DNA of 64,000 nucleotides from Alphaproteobacteria bacterium (GTDB taxonomy: Bacteria; Pseudomonadota; Alphaproteobacteria; Paracaedibacterales; VGCI01): assembly GCA_019746225.1 (NCBI GenBank), contig JAIESE010000012.1, forward strand, positions 38,699 to 102,698, written 5' to 3'. Position 1 is the first letter of the stretch. Every line of letters starts with the position of its first letter. This document shows, piece by piece, positions 7,961 through 16,280 of the stretch. The notes under the pieces are model-generated. The model saw only the letters and a program-made list of their open reading frames with translations, ran no database searches and was not told where the DNA came from. A program made the position numbers and the translations under genes.

Positions 7961-10302
7961 GATCGCTTTTTGTTATTTTGGGTACTCTCGCTTGGTGTGG
8001 GGCGTTTAGCTATTTAAGCGCTCAGGCAACGGACACCCTAGAGTGGTTTTGCCTTGTGATGATTGGTCTTGTGTCTGTCGCAACCATGGCTTACTGGGTT
8101 TATGCCAATAAGCAACAAAATATATATAAGCAGAAACTGAAGCTTATTCATGCGGGCATATCGACTCTAACACCAGCCATTGAAGCTGCAATTTTTGATG
8201 AGTCGGGCAAATCAATTTGGACGACGCACCCCAACACCTATCCCAATCAAGAAGAGTTTTTACGCAAAATCCTGAATCGTATTGCACCAACTCCGGAGGC
8301 GGCTGAACTCAAGGCAATGATCGAAGGCCATGTTCGCGGAGAAATCCTGGTGAGTGGGGGGGGGAATGGGTTGGGGCAGGACCAGAAGTGGTGGTTGTTG
8401 GCAACGGCACCCCTTGATATTGGGGGATATTTTGGTCGCAAAGGTCTTATGGCTGCCCTTCGGGATATAACACCCCATTTTGCCAGTCACAATCAGTTGA
8501 AGCACAATTATGCTGCGCTTGAGTCCTTTGTGGATAAGGCACCTATTGCGGTTGTTTATACCAATACATTTGGGTTAATCACTGGCACAAACACAACGTT
8601 TTGTCGGTGGCTTGGACTCCCCCGAGAGGGGCTTTTGGGAATGGCGCTTCAAGCTTTTTTGGGAGAAGAATGGGCGCAAGGTAAGCCCATTATCCCTGTG
8701 CACAGTCCCCATACGGTTCCTTTCAAGATGTTGGCGCTCACCTCGCAGAAATCTCAACCCCTTCTTTTTTGCCGAGCGGACAGTCTTCTTTCCAGTGGGG
8801 CAGGGGCCGGGGTGTTTAAACAAGCTTTTTCAGATGCAACAATTCCGGCCGTCATGATTGGTGAGGATGGCCAAATTATTGACCACAATCCTTCCTTTTC
8901 CGTAATGGTGGGGGAGATGAAGCCGCATCAAGACTTCTTTGAAATGATTCATCCCGCCATGCGGTCAGAAACAACGACCAAGCTGCGTCGGGCCTTTGAG
9001 CGAACCACCCCACCAACACCTTTTGAAATTCGTTTTGATGAGGATAAAATTCAGACAACCACCTATGTCTCTCACTTGATTCAAGAAGATGACACACCCA
9101 TCCTCATGCTCCAATTTCTTGATATTTCAGAACAAAAGCGCCTGGAGCGACAATTCATCCAATCCCAGAAAATGCAAGCGGTAGGACAATTAGCTGGTGG
9201 TATCGCTCACGACTTTAACAATTTACTGACTGCGATGATCGGGTATTGTGATTTGCTTCTTCAAAGGTATTTGCCCAATGATCCTGCCTATACGGATGTG
9301 ATGCAAATAAAACAAAACGCCAATCGCGCGGCGAACCTGGTGCGCCAGCTTCTTGCCTTTTCTCGCCAACAAACGTTGCAGCCCAAGGTTGTTCATATTA
9401 CGGACAATTTGGCGGATCTCTCGACTCTATTGCGCCGGCTTATTGGTGCTGGCATCGAGCTGAAAATGATTCATGGTCGGGATCTGTGGCCTGTAAAGGT
9501 TGACGTGAGTCAGCTGGAACAAGTTATTATTAATCTCGTTGTCAATGCAAGAGATGCCATCACGAATGGAGGGACACTGACCATCCGCACCAGCAATTAC
9601 CAATGCTTGAAGCAACAACGGATTGGCCATGATCTGGTAGCAAAAGGGGATTATGTCATGATCGAGGTTATCGACACCGGGCATGGTATTCCGCCCGAAC
9701 ATTTAGAGCATATTTTTGAGCCGTTCTTTTCGACAAAAGAAGTGGGGGAGGGAACGGGTCTTGGACTTTCCACAGTTTATGGAATCGTGAAACAAACCGG
9801 TGGGTTTGTTTTGGTGGATAGTGTGCTTAAGGAGGGGACAAGCTTTAAGATTTTACTTCCTCGTTTCGACGGGATTGAAGAGGTGCACACCCCCCACGTT
9901 GAAGCCCCTTCGGGAGACTTGACCGGGGGCGGTACGATACTTTTGGTAGAAGATGAAGATGCGGTACGCATGTTCAGTGCCCGCGCTTTGCGGGAAAAAG
10001 GCTACCGTGTCATTGAAGCGGACAGTGGTGAGTCGGCGCTCGACATCGTCAGCAATGGCGAACCCTTTGATCTGTTGGTAACAGACGTGGTGATGCCGAA
10101 AATGGATGGTCCAACTTTGAGCAAAAAGATCCGAGATCTATATCCCGATACGAAGACAATTTTTATTTCAGGGTATACGGAAGATACTTTCCGCAAAAAT
10201 CTTGACCATAACGCAAAAATTCATTTTTTGCCCAAACCTTTTACGCTAAAAGACCTAGCATCTAAAGTCAAAGAAGTGCTAACAATAACTCAGGAAGTGT
10301 AA
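7948..10302 (+). CDS. cckA: CckA-type hybrid sensor histidine kinase
   Basis: A 784-residue hybrid kinase starting at GTG. In order: two N-terminal membrane helices (about residues 5-50), a PAS region (about 185-400), the dimerisation/phosphoacceptor helix with [11 protein letters not shown] (His421), the ATPase domain with [32 protein letters not shown] and [15 protein letters not shown], then a receiver domain ([12 protein letters not shown]; phosphoacceptor Asp713 in [18 protein letters not shown]). In alphaproteobacteria CckA feeds phosphate through ChpT to the cell-cycle regulators CtrA and CpdR. The domain order and H-box match CckA closely; ChpT and CtrA are not in the window. The 13-base overlap with the terC gene suggests coupled translation. 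Confidence 0.93.
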   Translation: MPQIGSLFVILGTLAWCGAFSYLSAQATDTLEWFCLVMIGLVSVATMAYWVYANKQQNIYKQKLKLIHAGISTLTPAIEAAIFDESGKSIWTTHPNTYPNQEEFLRKILNRIAPTPEAAELKAMIEGHVRGEILVSGGGNGLGQDQKWWLLATAPLDIGGYFGRKGLMAALRDITPHFASHNQLKHNYAALESFVDKAPIAVVYTNTFGLITGTNTTFCRWLGLPREGLLGMALQAFLGEEWAQGKPIIPVHSPHTVPFKMLALTSQKSQPLLFCRADSLLSSGAGAGVFKQAFSDATIPAVMIGEDGQIIDHNPSFSVMVGEMKPHQDFFEMIHPAMRSETTTKLRRAFERTTPPTPFEIRFDEDKIQTTTYVSHLIQEDDTPILMLQFLDISEQKRLERQFIQSQKMQAVGQLAGGIAHDFNNLLTAMIGYCDLLLQRYLPNDPAYTDVMQIKQNANRAANLVRQLLAFSRQQTLQPKVVHITDNLADLSTLLRRLIGAGIELKMIHGRDLWPVKVDVSQLEQVIINLVVNARDAITNGGTLTIRTSNYQCLKQQRIGHDLVAKGDYVMIEVIDTGHGIPPEHLEHIFEPFFSTKEVGEGTGLGLSTVYGIVKQTGGFVLVDSVLKEGTSFKILLPRFDGIEEVHTPHVEAPSGDLTGGGTILLVEDEDAVRMFSARALREKGYRVIEADSGESALDIVSNGEPFDLLVTDVVMPKMDGPTLSKKIRDLYPDTKTIFISGYTEDTFRKNLDHNAKIHFLPKPFTLKDLASKVKEVLTITQEV

Positions 10303-10451
10303 CGATTCAGCTTATGGACAACTGCGGCGCTCCATCTCGCTTCCGGTGCTCACTGACATTAAAGTCAGCTCCGCTCCGGTTCTCGATTCCGCTTGCATTT
10401 GCCTCATAATCTGAATCGGTAGGTAATAATAAAATAAAAGGAGAATGACCC
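10303..10451. other. recA upstream region with small palindrome
   Basis: A 149-base gap between cckA and recA. It holds a GC-rich stretch with the hairpin CTGAC-ATTAAA-GTCAG at 10346-10361 flanked by near-repeated CTCCGGTGCTCAC / CTCCGCTCCGG blocks, and a good Shine-Dalgarno sequence (AAAGGAG) before the recA ATG. I searched for the alphaproteobacterial SOS box GTTC-N7-GTTC and did not find a clean copy. The GC-rich part looks like a fragment of another dispersed repeat, but only one copy is seen here. Confidence 0.4.
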
Positions 10452-11507
10452 ATGTCGAACGACCTATCCCGTGGTGATAAAACCAAAGCCTTAGACGCGG
10501 CCCTATCGCAAATTGAACGTGCTTTTGGAAAAGGCTCCGTGATGCGCTTGGGTCAGCGGGAAAATGCGGTTGATGTTGAAGTTGTCTCTTCCGGCTCTCT
10601 TGGTCTTGATATCGCACTCGGCATTGGAGGACTCCCTAAGGGCCGTATTATTGAAGTGTATGGTCCTGAATCTTCGGGTAAAACAACCCTGACACTTCAT
10701 GTGGTTGCAGAAGCCCAGAAGGTCGGCGGCACATGCGCGTTCATCGATGCGGAACATGCCCTTGATCCAGGCTATGCAAGAAAATTGGGTGTTAATTTGG
10801 ATGAGTTATTGATTTCTCAGCCGGATACAGGGGAGCAGGCCCTAGAAATTGCGGATACCCTCGTGCGCAGTGGTGCCATTGACGTGCTCGTCATCGACTC
10901 TGTGGCAGCGCTTGTCCCGAAAGCGGAATTAGAAGGGGATATGGGCGACTCTCACATGGGCCTTCAAGCGCGATTGATGAGCCAAGCACTTCGCAAGCTT
11001 GCTGGGTCAATTTCTAAGACCGGCTGTATGGTCATCTTTATTAACCAAATTCGTCAGAAAATCGGAATTGTATTTGGCAACCCAGAAACAACCACCGGTG
11101 GTAACGCGTTGAAGTTTTATGCGTCAATTCGTCTTGATATTCGTCGCATTGGCGCCATTAAGGACAAGGATGTGGTCACGGGCAACCAAACCCGTGTGAA
11201 AGTTGTGAAGAACAAGATGGCTCCGCCCTTCAAGGTTGTTGATTTTGACATTATGTATGGGGAAGGCATTTCTAAGACGGGCGAGCTTATTGACCTTGGT
11301 GTTCAAGCGGGCGTCATTGATAAGTCCGGATCTTGGTATTCTTATGGAAGTCAACGCATCGGCCAAGGCCGGGAAGCAACACGGGCATTCTTGAAAGAAA
11401 ATCCAGAAATGTTTGCTGAAATTGAAAAAGCGGTTCGCGATAATACCGGAGTTGTCGCTGAAGCAATGATTGCCAGCCCTGAATCTATGATAGAAGACGC
11501 GGCGTAA
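10452..11507 (+). CDS. recA: Recombinase RecA
   Basis: A 351-residue RecA, the ATP-dependent strand-exchange protein of homologous recombination and SOS signalling. The Walker A motif GPESSGKTT begins at residue 71. The Walker B strand [16 protein letters not shown], the loop-2 region ([22 protein letters not shown]) and the C-terminal acidic tail are all present. Length is normal. An AAAGGAG site precedes the ATG. alaS follows 26 bases downstream in the same direction, an order common in alphaproteobacteria. No clear LexA operator was found upstream, so SOS induction is not evident from sequence. Confidence 0.99.
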   Translation: MSNDLSRGDKTKALDAALSQIERAFGKGSVMRLGQRENAVDVEVVSSGSLGLDIALGIGGLPKGRIIEVYGPESSGKTTLTLHVVAEAQKVGGTCAFIDAEHALDPGYARKLGVNLDELLISQPDTGEQALEIADTLVRSGAIDVLVIDSVAALVPKAELEGDMGDSHMGLQARLMSQALRKLAGSISKTGCMVIFINQIRQKIGIVFGNPETTTGGNALKFYASIRLDIRRIGAIKDKDVVTGNQTRVKVVKNKMAPPFKVVDFDIMYGEGISKTGELIDLGVQAGVIDKSGSWYSYGSQRIGQGREATRAFLKENPEMFAEIEKAVRDNTGVVAEAMIASPESMIEDAA

Positions 11508-11533
11508 AACTGGGGGGATTTAGGGGTAAATTC

Positions 11534-14194
11534 ATGCGAACGCTCACAGACATCCGATCCACCTTTCTTCAATTTTTCAAAGACCAGGGCCATGAGCAGG
11601 TCAGCTCATCCCCCTTGGTCCCGCGCAATGATCCGACACTTTTATTTACCAATGCGGGGATGGTGCAGTTCAAGGATGTGTTTACAGGCGCAGATAAGCG
11701 CCCTTATGTAAGAGCGACGACATCCCAGAAGTGTATCCGAGCCGGGGGTAAGCACAATGACCTTGAGAATGTCGGCTATACCGCTCGCCACCATACCTTT
11801 TTTGAAATGTTGGGAAATTTTTCCTTCGGGGATTATTTTAAAGAAGAGGCGATCTCTTTTGCTTGGGATCTGGTCACGAATCATTTTTCCCTTTCGAAAG
11901 AACGGTTGTTGGTCACGGTATACTCAGAAGATGAGGAAGCCGCCAAATTCTGGAAGAAGATTTCGGGGTTGTCAGCGGATCGCATCATCCGTATCCCGAC
12001 GGCTGATAATTTTTGGTCCATGGGCGATACCGGTCCGTGTGGTCCTTGCACGGAAATATTTTATGACCACGGAGAAAAGGTTTTTGGGGGCCCTCCGGGG
12101 AGCAAAGATCAAGATGGCGACCGGTTTACGGAAATCTGGAACCTGGTCTTTATGCAATATGAGCAATTTGCCGATGGCCGGCGCATTCCTTTGCCAAAGC
12201 CATCCGTGGATACGGGCATGGGGTTGGAGCGTTTGGCCGCCGTTTTGCAAGGGGTTCACAACAATTATGACATCGATCTATTTCAGGCTCTGATCCAGGC
12301 CTCTATCGACCTGACTGGTATGAAGGATCCGGCCCATCGCCAATCGCATAACGTGATCGCGGATCATTTGCGGGCATGTTCTTTTCTTTTAGCGGAAGGG
12401 GTTCTTCCCAGCAATGAAGGTCGCGGGTATGTCTTGCGCCGTATCATGCGTCGCGCCATGCGCCATGCTCATATATTAGGGGCCAAAGATCCGTTGATGT
12501 GGCGCTTGGTGCCGACCCTCATTAGTTTAATGGGCACGGCGTATCCGGAATTAATCCGGGCAGAATCCCTCATTGTGGAGAATTTGCGCCTTGAGGAAGA
12601 AAAGTTCCGTCAAACCTTGGAGCGGGGGTTGCGACTCTTGAATGAGGCCACGGCTCCTCTCGGGGTTGATCAACCGCTGCCGGGAGAGGTTGCGTTTAAA
12701 CTCTATGACACCTTCGGCTTTCCCCTTGATCTGACCCAAGATGTGCTGAAAAGCGCTCATCGTAGCGTCGATTTAGAAGGGTTCCAAACCGCGATGGCAG
12801 CGCAGAAAGCTGCCGCACGTGCAGCCTGGGCTGGATCGGGCGAGTCCAAAAATGAGCAAATCTGGTATGACTTGCATGAAGAATTTGGGGCGACTGAATT
12901 CTTAGGGTATGACGCTCTGGATGCGGAAGGCATTGTTCAAGTGATCTTGAAGGATGGTCAACGCATGAAAGAGGCAATCCACGGCCAGGAAATTGCCTTG
13001 ATTGCAAATCAAACGCCTTTCTATGCGGAATCAGGTGGTCAGATGGGAGATCAGGGGAACCTTGTAACGGCGTCCGGGGCTGAACTTCAGGTAACCGATA
13101 CAATTAAGCAGGGAGGGAGCCTTCACGTTCACCTGGCCAAGGTTATCAAAGGAACAGTATTGCCAGGTGATGTAATCAAGCTGCATGTGGATACGAAGCG
13201 ACGCACTCTGCTTCGGGCTAATCACTCAGCGACCCATTTGCTTCATGCGGCTTTGCGACAGATCTTGGGGGAACATGTTACCCAAAAAGGGTCTCTTGTG
13301 GCGCCAGATCGCTTGCGCTTTGACTTTACGCACACCAAACCGTTGAGTCGGGAAGAGATGGTGGAAGTTGAGCGCTTGGTGAATGACCATATTATAAGGA
13401 ATAATCTCGTCCACACCCATTTAATGAATACGGAGCAAGCGATTAGTCACGGAGCAATGGCTTTGTTTGGCGAACGGTATGGAGATGAGGTTCGGGTGTT
13501 AAGTATGGGAGAGCCAGAAGAGGGCGAAAAGCCGTTTTCCGTGGAACTTTGCGGCGGCACCCATGTGAACCGTACTGGGGATATTGGGATGTTTAAAATG
13601 ATCAGCGAAGTGGGCATTGCGGCCGGCGTGCGTCGCATCGAGGCCCTAACGGGTCTAGCAGCATTAGCGTATGTGACCGAGACGGAAGGCACAGTGTTAC
13701 AATTGAGCAGTCTCACAAAATCAACACCAGCAGAACTTGCTGCGCGCATTGACACCCTCCTTACGGAACGAAAGAATCTAGAGCGACAAGTGACGGATTT
13801 GCGCCGTCAGATGGCGCTTATCGGTTCAAATGAGGGGGGGAGCTCAAGCCAAGGGCCAGATACCATGGTAGTAGGCGCCTTCAAAATGATCGTACGTCAC
13901 TTAACGGACATCCCCGCTAAAGATTTAAAACCCCTTGTGGATGATCTGAAAAATCAAATTGGATCGGGTATTGTTGTGGTAACGAGCGTTATGGATGGGA
14001 AATCCTCCTTGGTTGTTGGGGTATCTGAAGACTTAACAGCGATCCTCAATGCCGTGGACTTGGTCCGCGCAGGCGCCGCCATTTTAGGCGGGAGTGGCGG
14101 TGGCGGAAGGACTGATCTTGCCCAAGCAGGGGGCAGCAAAGCCAACGTTTCAGAAGCTGTTGAAGCCATTGTGAGCTTACTGCGTCAGCAGTGA
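11534..14194 (+). CDS. alaS: Alanine--tRNA ligase
   Basis: An 886-residue class II synthetase that charges tRNA-Ala. The N-terminal catalytic core shows [13 protein letters not shown] and the [21 protein letters not shown] block with motif-2 residues. The editing domain, which removes Ser and Gly from tRNA-Ala, has the zinc-binding HxxxH in [12 protein letters not shown] and CGGTH further on. The C-Ala domain ends with [16 protein letters not shown]. Full length with no frameshift. It lies 26 bases after recA and may share its transcript. Confidence 0.99.
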   Translation: MRTLTDIRSTFLQFFKDQGHEQVSSSPLVPRNDPTLLFTNAGMVQFKDVFTGADKRPYVRATTSQKCIRAGGKHNDLENVGYTARHHTFFEMLGNFSFGDYFKEEAISFAWDLVTNHFSLSKERLLVTVYSEDEEAAKFWKKISGLSADRIIRIPTADNFWSMGDTGPCGPCTEIFYDHGEKVFGGPPGSKDQDGDRFTEIWNLVFMQYEQFADGRRIPLPKPSVDTGMGLERLAAVLQGVHNNYDIDLFQALIQASIDLTGMKDPAHRQSHNVIADHLRACSFLLAEGVLPSNEGRGYVLRRIMRRAMRHAHILGAKDPLMWRLVPTLISLMGTAYPELIRAESLIVENLRLEEEKFRQTLERGLRLLNEATAPLGVDQPLPGEVAFKLYDTFGFPLDLTQDVLKSAHRSVDLEGFQTAMAAQKAAARAAWAGSGESKNEQIWYDLHEEFGATEFLGYDALDAEGIVQVILKDGQRMKEAIHGQEIALIANQTPFYAESGGQMGDQGNLVTASGAELQVTDTIKQGGSLHVHLAKVIKGTVLPGDVIKLHVDTKRRTLLRANHSATHLLHAALRQILGEHVTQKGSLVAPDRLRFDFTHTKPLSREEMVEVERLVNDHIIRNNLVHTHLMNTEQAISHGAMALFGERYGDEVRVLSMGEPEEGEKPFSVELCGGTHVNRTGDIGMFKMISEVGIAAGVRRIEALTGLAALAYVTETEGTVLQLSSLTKSTPAELAARIDTLLTERKNLERQVTDLRRQMALIGSNEGGSSSQGPDTMVVGAFKMIVRHLTDIPAKDLKPLVDDLKNQIGSGIVVVTSVMDGKSSLVVGVSEDLTAILNAVDLVRAGAAILGGSGGGGRTDLAQAGGSKANVSEAVEAIVSLLRQQ

Positions 14195-14204
14195 CATGCG
14201 CCAT

Positions 14205-14222
14205 TGTGTCACATAAGACACA
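14205..14222. promoter_or_regulatory. Inverted repeat TGTGTC-N6-GACACA upstream of first porin-like gene
   Basis: Six-base arms TGTGTC and GACACA around ACATAA, 152 bases before the ATG at 14375. The same element occurs at 15196-15213 at nearly the same distance (149 bases) from the second, paralogous gene. The matched spacing argues for an operator or a conserved duplicated control region. It lies about 65 bases upstream of the -10/-35 pair at 14264-14293. Confidence 0.55.
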
Positions 14223-14263
14223 CTTCTCCTCTTTTTGTAAAACCTAGATATCGAAAAATCTTT

Positions 14264-14293
14264 TTGTTAAGTATTGGTGCGTAAAACTATAAT
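14264..14293 (+). promoter_or_regulatory. Candidate sigma70-type promoter of first porin-like gene
   Basis: TTGTTA at 14264-14269 and a perfect TATAAT at 14288-14293, spaced 18 bases. Transcription would start near 14300, leaving a 5' leader of about 75 bases before the ATG at 14375. Confidence 0.5.
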
Positions 14294-14374
14294 TGTGTAA
14301 AAAGTATGGTTAATCAATAAGTTAACAAATAGTTAATGAGTTGATATGGTATGTTTATATTAAGGAGTTATATT

Positions 14375-15040
14375 ATGAAAAAGTTAGCTTTAGCTCTCGT
14401 TGCAACTGCATTCGTTATTGGCGCTGCAGATGCAAAACAAATCCAAACTGGTTTCTATGCTGGTATTCATGGTGGTTATGGTGCCAATACTGCTAAATTT
14501 AATGCCCAAACAAACCCAGCATCACCTGGTTCTGTAGATATTGGTAGCGGTGCTGGAAATCTTGGTATTCATGGTGGTTATGGATATGTTTCTCATTGCC
14601 TCTATGTTGGTGGTGAAGTTTCTTACACATGGGAAAATGCAAAAATTTCCAATAATTTTGGACAACAAAATGGCCGTGTTGAGTTGAAGCGTAATGGCTA
14701 TGCAAGAGTAGCTTTGCGTGGTGGTTGGTTGTTTTCACCAACAACAATGGGTTACATTGCCTTGGGTGGAAACTGGGGTAAGTGGACTTTGAATGATAAT
14801 GCTAATAATGGCAACTTTGGTGTAAATACACCAGGTTCTGGATCAAAGAATCGTTTTTCTTTTGCGCCAGGTGTTGGTTTAGAAACAGCCGTTGCTAGGA
14901 ACGTTTATTTGCGTGCTGAATATACATACGAATGGGGTCCAAGTGTTCGTGCAGTAAACCAAGCTGTTCCAAACATTTCTGATACCGCATCAAACATTCG
15001 TAGTCAATCTGCTAAACTTGGAATATCTTACAAGTTCTAA
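14375..15040 (+). CDS. Outer-membrane beta-barrel protein (paralog 1)
   Basis: A 221-residue protein beginning at ATG 14375, chosen over the in-frame ATG at 14351 because AAGGAG lies just upstream and the signal peptide KKLALALVATAFVIGAADA starts there. The mature part is a small eight-stranded barrel of the Omp25/OmpA-like type, with alternating Gly/Tyr strands (GFYAGIHGGYG, LRGGWLF, NVYLRAEYTYEWGPS) and a C-terminal aromatic, KLGISYKF, the expected barrel-insertion signal. It is closely similar to the next gene, and both end in near-identical terminators. Codon use is heavily biased to a few codons (GGT, CGT, AAC), as in highly expressed genes. Surface exposure is likely. Confidence 0.9.
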   Translation: MKKLALALVATAFVIGAADAKQIQTGFYAGIHGGYGANTAKFNAQTNPASPGSVDIGSGAGNLGIHGGYGYVSHCLYVGGEVSYTWENAKISNNFGQQNGRVELKRNGYARVALRGGWLFSPTTMGYIALGGNWGKWTLNDNANNGNFGVNTPGSGSKNRFSFAPGVGLETAVARNVYLRAEYTYEWGPSVRAVNQAVPNISDTASNIRSQSAKLGISYKF

Positions 15041-15070
15041 GGCTTTTGACCTTATTACAACAAAAGAAGA

Positions 15071-15100
15071 CCCTGCACCTCGGTGCAGGGTTTTTTGTTT
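15071..15100 (+). terminator. Rho-independent terminator of paralog 1
   Basis: CCCTGCAC-CTCG-GTGCAGGG (15071-15090) followed by TTTTTTGTTT. Strong GC stem plus T-run. Confidence 0.93.
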
Positions 15101-15195
15101 TCGCCAATATTCATTGTAACGAAGTCTGGTCTGTCCTGAACTCCCTATCCTAACGTGCTTAGAGGTTATTGCCTACTAAGGGCACTCAACCTAAA

Positions 15196-15213
15196 TGTGT
15201 CTCACAAGACACA
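15196..15213. promoter_or_regulatory. Inverted repeat TGTGTC-N6-GACACA upstream of second porin-like gene
   Basis: Arms TGTGTC and GACACA around TCACAA, lying 149 bases before the ATG at 15363. It is the counterpart of the element at 14205-14222. The rest of this 322-base gap holds the terminator of paralog 1, an AT-rich leader sharing TGCGTAAAA and TTGTGT blocks with the first leader, and a strong AAAGGAG site. Confidence 0.55.
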
Positions 15214-15362
15214 CTCTTAGATTTTATATATAAATCAAGTTGACTAACTGTTGTATTCGATTGGAGACATGCGTAAAAAGTGTCCTTGTGTGAAAGTTAC
15301 GGGTGATCAGATTTCTGATAAACGATCTGATTATAAAATAAATAAAATAAAGGAGTTAGATT

Positions 15363-16037
15363 ATGAAAAAATTAACGTTAGCCCTCGCAGCAAGCGTTGT
15401 AATGTTAAGTGCTACACAAGCAAACATTTCAACAGGTTTCTACATTGGTGCAGCTGGTGGTTATGGTTCAACAACAGCAAAAGAAACAGCTCAATTTAAT
15501 GGTCAAGGTGTTCCTGGTTCCGTAGATATTGGTGGCAATGCTGCTAACATTGGTATCTTTGGAGGTTATGGCTGGGTACAAAATTGCCTATACTTTGGTG
15601 GTGAAATTGGATATTTCTTCGAAAATACAAAAATTCGTGACACATTGGACACCAATGTTCCAGCAACAGGCGGTGCTTTTGAATTGAAGCGCAATGGCTA
15701 CTTTAACGCAGCATTGCGTGGTGGTTACTTGTTCACTCCAAACACCATGTTGTACATTCGCTTAGGCGTCAACTGGGGTAAGTGGACATTAAGAGATACC
15801 TTAAATGCATTCTCAACTACGAACGCAGGTAGTGGTTCCAAGAACCGTATGTCTTTCGCACCAGGTCTTGGTTTGGAAACAGCGATTCATAAGAATGTAT
15901 ACTTACGCGTTGAATATACTTATGAATTTGGACCAAGTCTTCGTGCAACAAATAATGCAGCCTTGTCCAATAACTTTGTTAACGTGGGCACAATCCGTAG
16001 CCAATCTGGTAAAATCGGTTTGGCTTACAAGTTCTAA
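15363..16037 (+). CDS. Outer-membrane beta-barrel protein (paralog 2)
   Basis: A 224-residue protein built like its upstream neighbour: signal peptide KKLTLALAASVVMLSATQA, barrel strands GFYIGAAGGYG, ALRGGYLF, NWGKWTL, GSGSKNRMSFAPG, NVYLRVEYTYEFGPS, and the C-terminal insertion signal KIGLAYKF. An AAAGGAG site supports the start. Loops differ from paralog 1 (around residues 40-50 and 95-105), whereas strands are conserved, as expected for surface loops under diversifying pressure after a tandem duplication. It has its own upstream inverted repeat and terminator, so each copy is probably an independent transcript. Confidence 0.9.
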   Translation: MKKLTLALAASVVMLSATQANISTGFYIGAAGGYGSTTAKETAQFNGQGVPGSVDIGGNAANIGIFGGYGWVQNCLYFGGEIGYFFENTKIRDTLDTNVPATGGAFELKRNGYFNAALRGGYLFTPNTMLYIRLGVNWGKWTLRDTLNAFSTTNAGSGSKNRMSFAPGLGLETAIHKNVYLRVEYTYEFGPSLRATNNAALSNNFVNVGTIRSQSGKIGLAYKF

Positions 16038-16067
16038 GGATTCATTCCTTAAAACGTCAAAAGAAGA

Positions 16068-16095
16068 CCCTGCACTTCGGTGCAGGGTTTTTTTT
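16068..16095 (+). terminator. Rho-independent terminator of paralog 2
   Basis: CCCTGCAC-TTCG-GTGCAGGG with a UUCG tetraloop, then TTTTTTTT. Nearly identical to the terminator at 15071. Confidence 0.95.
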
Positions 16096-16280
16096 GTTTG
16101 ATCAGTGGCGCTCCTTGAAATGACTGTATGTTGTTGTTTTCATATAGTATTTCAAAAAAATACTTGTGAAGCATGTTAAGCTCGAGCACGTGCCCCATTC
16201 ACTGGCTTTAATCACGACCCCTAGAGTTTTCTGATCCCTTATGTTACCCCTTAAAAGCAAGAAAACTCTTTACAGGTATT

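Noticed and set aside
14205-14222. Inverted repeat as the terminator of alaS
   Set aside because: The arms are only six bases, there is no T-run in the right place, and the same element recurs upstream of the second porin-like gene where no gene ends nearby.
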